Source: Euryodendron excelsum (taxonomy: Eukaryota; Streptophyta; Magnoliopsida; Ericales; Pentaphylacaceae). Taken from it: 64,000 bases of DNA. Under the pieces are notes generated by a model that made no database searches, was not told the DNA's origin, and saw only the letters and a list, made by a program, of their open reading frames with translations. The stretch is from contig CM065383.1 in the NCBI GenBank assembly GCA_033060915.1, forward strand, positions 10,761,001 through 10,825,000. The letters are read 5' to 3'. This document shows, piece after piece, positions 61,441 to 64,000 of this stretch. The stretch's first letter is position 1; every line of letters starts with the position of its first letter. The position numbers and the translations under genes are program-made.

Positions 61441-62399
61441 ATCAATTACAAGTATTCGGAAGGGTTTTCAAGGTCATTCATGCAAGCTCGTGCTAAAAGA
61501 GTCTTGTATGATACATATGGGTTGTTGAAGGGGTCTTCAAGAGATGTCAATAGATTTTGAGGGATCTCAAAGACAAAAACAGTGTGCTGGCTGCGTATCA
61601 AGACCTCGCGGGATCTTTGAGGGATGTCGCAAGATTTCGAGGGCAAAACAGTGAGTGTGCAAATTTGACAAGACCTTGCAGAATGTCGCGGGCAAAAATA
61701 GTGAGCATGCAGATTTGACAAGATCTCGCAGGATGCCGCGGGCAAAAATAGTGAGTATGTCAAAATCTGGGTGTGAGCTCACAGGATCCTCACGAGATCG
61801 AGATGCATCTCACGGGATCTTGCGGGATCGAGCTACGCGGATTCTGGATTCTCGAAAATTGCGTCGCTAGGGTTTTTGCACCTATTTAAAGCCCAATACA
61901 CTTCTCCAAGCCCTATTTGAGCCGCCTACATAAAAAATACCATAAGAGAAATATTCTTAACCTTTGAAGAGGCTTAGAAACAGATCTTAGTGACAATCTT
62001 CTTCAACTTAATTGAAGAAATCAAGAGTTTTGAAGGAGTTTAAGGCGTGAAATCCGTTCTAAGGGGATCTGAATGGTAGTCAAGTACGGAGACGGTGAAT
62101 TGTGGATACGAGCAAGGTTAAAATAATTAGATTAAGGAGTTGATAGGTTTTGATTGCAAAGAGTCTTGTAACCGTCTGAACTACAAGTGATAGTGCATGA
62201 TCTTTGTCCAAAAAAGAAAACACGTGGTTTTTCTCCATTTAAGGGCTTCCAAGGCAAAAGAATGATGTGTTCCTGATTGAATGCTTTATTCTTCCTTGTG
62301 CCGTGGTATGTTCAATATTGCTCAGTGCCATAAAATTTTGAACCAATCTTGTAAGGTTTAGTCCCTTGGACAAAATATAGACGAAGGCTAAGTTTTTCA
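61440..62399 (+). repeat. LTR (5' side uncertain) of a Ty1/copia element
   Basis: It ends in TTTTTCA at 62399 immediately before a tRNA-iMet-type primer site. It contains a 50-bp tandem array (about 61640-61765) and a TATTTAAA box at 61883-61890, giving a likely RNA start near 61915. Its 5' limit cannot be fixed because the partner LTR is outside the window. Confidence 0.6.
61640..61765. repeat. 50-bp tandem repeat in LTR U3
   Basis: GTGAG begins at 61651, 61701 and 61751 with GGGCAAAA before each. The full unit contains TTTGACAAGA and GCAGAATGTCGCGGG or a close variant. The units are GC-richer than the surroundings and contain CG sites. Confidence 0.8.
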
Positions 62400-62401
62400 A
62401 T

Positions 62402-62416
62402 TGGTATCATAGCAGG
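62402..62416 (+). other. Primer-binding site of the right-edge copia element
   Basis: TGGTATCATAGCAGG, close to the common initiator-Met primer site (TGGTATCAGAGC..), three bases after the LTR end. Confidence 0.7.
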
Positions 62417-62472
62417 ACACTCAAAATCATGTTTTGATTTTCGAAAGAGTGAGATCTTGATTGCCTGTGTCT

Positions 62473-63748
62473 ATGGATTGGCCAAACGAAGGTAGTTCCA
62501 CCTCTCGACCTCATTTGCTTGATGGGACCAACTATCTTTATTAGAAAGCCAAAATGAGAGCTTTTCTTAAGTCTATAGATGAACGTGTATGACAGGCAGT
62601 TGTTAATGGCTAGACTCTACCCACAGTCACTACCGGTGATGTGATTACCTCAAAAGCTATTACAGCTTAGGATAAGATTGATTATGAAAACTGGGATAGA
62701 ATAGTAAAACTATTAATGCTATTTTTAATGGGGTCATAACTGAGGAGTTTCGTAGAATCTAACACTGTAAACTCACTAAAGAGGCTTGGGACATTTTACA
62801 GATTACCCATGAGGGTACTACCACTGTAAAAGTTGTTAAGCTTTAGTGATTGACAACTGCGTTTGAAACATTGAGAATGGAAGATGATAAAACATTTGAT
62901 CAATTCTATTTTAAACAAAGTGACATCGTCAACTCAAGTTTCAACCTTGGTGAACAAATCTCCTCTTTAAAAATTATTCAAAAAATCCTGAGGTCTTTAC
63001 CTGAGAGATTTCAAGCCAAGGTTACAGCTATAGAGGAAAGTAAGGATGTTGATGCCCTAAGAGCTAAGGACTTAGTAGGATCCTTACAAACTTTTGAAGC
63101 AAATTTTCATCAACCTAGAAAAAATAAAGGTATTGCCTTAAACTCCATTAAGGAAAGATCTAATGAGGCAGATGATAATGATTCTGATATGAGTATCAAG
63201 GAGATGGCTTTGTTTATCAAAAAGCTCAAATTTTTTTTCAATAAACGACAACAATATTAATCTTCACCATTAGATAAAGTTAAAGGAAAATCTTTTGACA
63301 AAATGAAGTTTGTAAGGAAGTCCTCTGATAAATCTGGTAAAAAATAATGCTTCAAATGCCATGGCTTTGGGTATATTGCTACTGATTGTCCAAACAAAAA
63401 GAAAAATAAAGGAAGCAGAGTTTTGATAGTCACATGGAGTGATTTAAAGAAGGAAGAGGAGTCGGAAAGTGATGAAGAATCTAAGAACTTCACGACATTC
63501 ATGGCATCTGCATCTAAGTTAATCGAGTCTACATCTAAGGTCCCTGAAATGAAAAAATTTGATAAATCAGATGGTACAGTGGGATCTCTCAAGGACGGTG
63601 AGGATGAATCAGATGATGAAAATAAAAGTGAATTGCAGCGAGCATATGATCAACTATACAAGCAGTTGTACAAGTTTACCAATGTAAATGTCAAACTAGG
63701 TAAGAAGTTAAAAAAGGCTCTGGAAGAAGTTGACTCCTTAAAAGGGTG
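62473..63748 (+). pseudogene. SIRE/Maximus-like copia gag, many nonsense codons, cut by window edge
   Basis: The ATG at 62473 begins DWPNEGSSTSRPHLLDGTNY. Family blocks KAKMRAFLKSID, HCKLTKEAWDILQITHEGT, TAFETLRMEDDKTFDQFY and ILRSLPERFQAKVTAIEESK follow. The zinc knuckle reads CFKCHGFGYIATDCPNKK, with Tyr in place of the zinc-binding His. An acidic Asp/Glu/Ser stretch and a coiled coil (QRAYDQLYKQLYKFTNVNVK) come next, as in SIRE-type elements. Stops replace expected Trp codons at four places before 62675, and others occur at about 62760 and 62845. The rest of the element lies beyond the window; frames after 63749 appear shifted. Confidence 0.75.
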
Positions 63749-64000
63749 AATGTCGATACTCAAGCCAAGATCAGTCAGTTGAAGAAGCATCAGACAAACC
63801 TAACTGACAAAGTTAAGTTTTTTTTAGAAGAATGCATTTGAGAGAGATGGTTTTAAGTAAGCTCTTGAAGAAAAAATTTTGAAACTCAAAGCTGATCTCG
63901 CTAAGTTTAATTTGACCTTCAAGAAGTACAAGACAAGTGTATCCACAGTAGAGAAAGTGTGCTTAAATCAGAAACATTCTTGGGATACACGTGATATTGG

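Noticed and set aside
61446..61870. Cys-rich repeated minus-strand open frames
   Set aside because: They are translations of the 50-bp LTR tandem repeat, not protein repeats under selection.

Overview
The window is nuclear DNA from a flowering plant, most likely a woody eudicot. It holds intron-containing plant genes with plant splice signals, plant-only families (SKIP2/VFB F-box, SDN nuclease, DUF247), plant LTR retrotransposon lineages, an Au-type SINE and AT-rich spacers. The species cannot be named from the sequence.

Layout. 1-1.6 kb: remnants of a Mutator-like transposase (+) and a GRF zinc-finger coding fragment (-). 1.6-11.6 kb: a nearly full-length but decayed Ty3/gypsy element of the Tat type. 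Its 559-bp LTRs and 5-bp target duplication are intact. It has gag-pol with two RNase H domains, a 59-bp tandem array after pol, and a separate spliced antisense gene before the 3' LTR. 14.0-15.6 kb: an intronless SKIP2/VFB F-box-LRR gene (+). 19.9-25.9 kb: a 12-exon small-RNA-degrading nuclease gene (SDN, +). 26.9-36.4 kb: a 12-coding-exon PTEN2-type phosphatase gene (-) with a long 5'UTR intron. 38.9-47.2 kb: a decayed Ty1/copia element (-) whose gag is split by a 2.1-kb solo LTR that looks SIRE-like. 47.9-50.4 kb: a three-exon RER1 gene (+). 51.2-52.8 kb: an intronless DUF247 gene (-). 56.0-58.8 kb: a four-exon RD21-like papain protease gene without a granulin tail (-). From about 61.4 kb to the window end: the LTR and decayed gag of another Ty1/copia element (+), cut by the window edge.

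The host genes are ordinary housekeeping genes: ubiquitin ligase adaptor, miRNA turnover, phosphoinositide/protein phosphatase, Golgi-to-ER retrieval and vacuolar/ER protease. They do not form a pathway. The order VFB - SDN - PTEN2 (reverse strand) - RD21-like protease matches, from memory, two duplicated Arabidopsis chromosome 3 segments, so the gene backbone looks like conserved microsynteny stretched by transposon insertions. Non-autonomous elements (two MITE families, several tRNA-type SINEs) sit in introns of SDN, PTEN2 and the protease.

The least ordinary structure is inside the gypsy element. An antisense transcription unit has its own TATA-like box, two plausible introns, a domain like the plant 'putative gypsy-type transposon' family and a coiled coil. 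It faces a 59-bp array in which each unit can fold into two hairpins.
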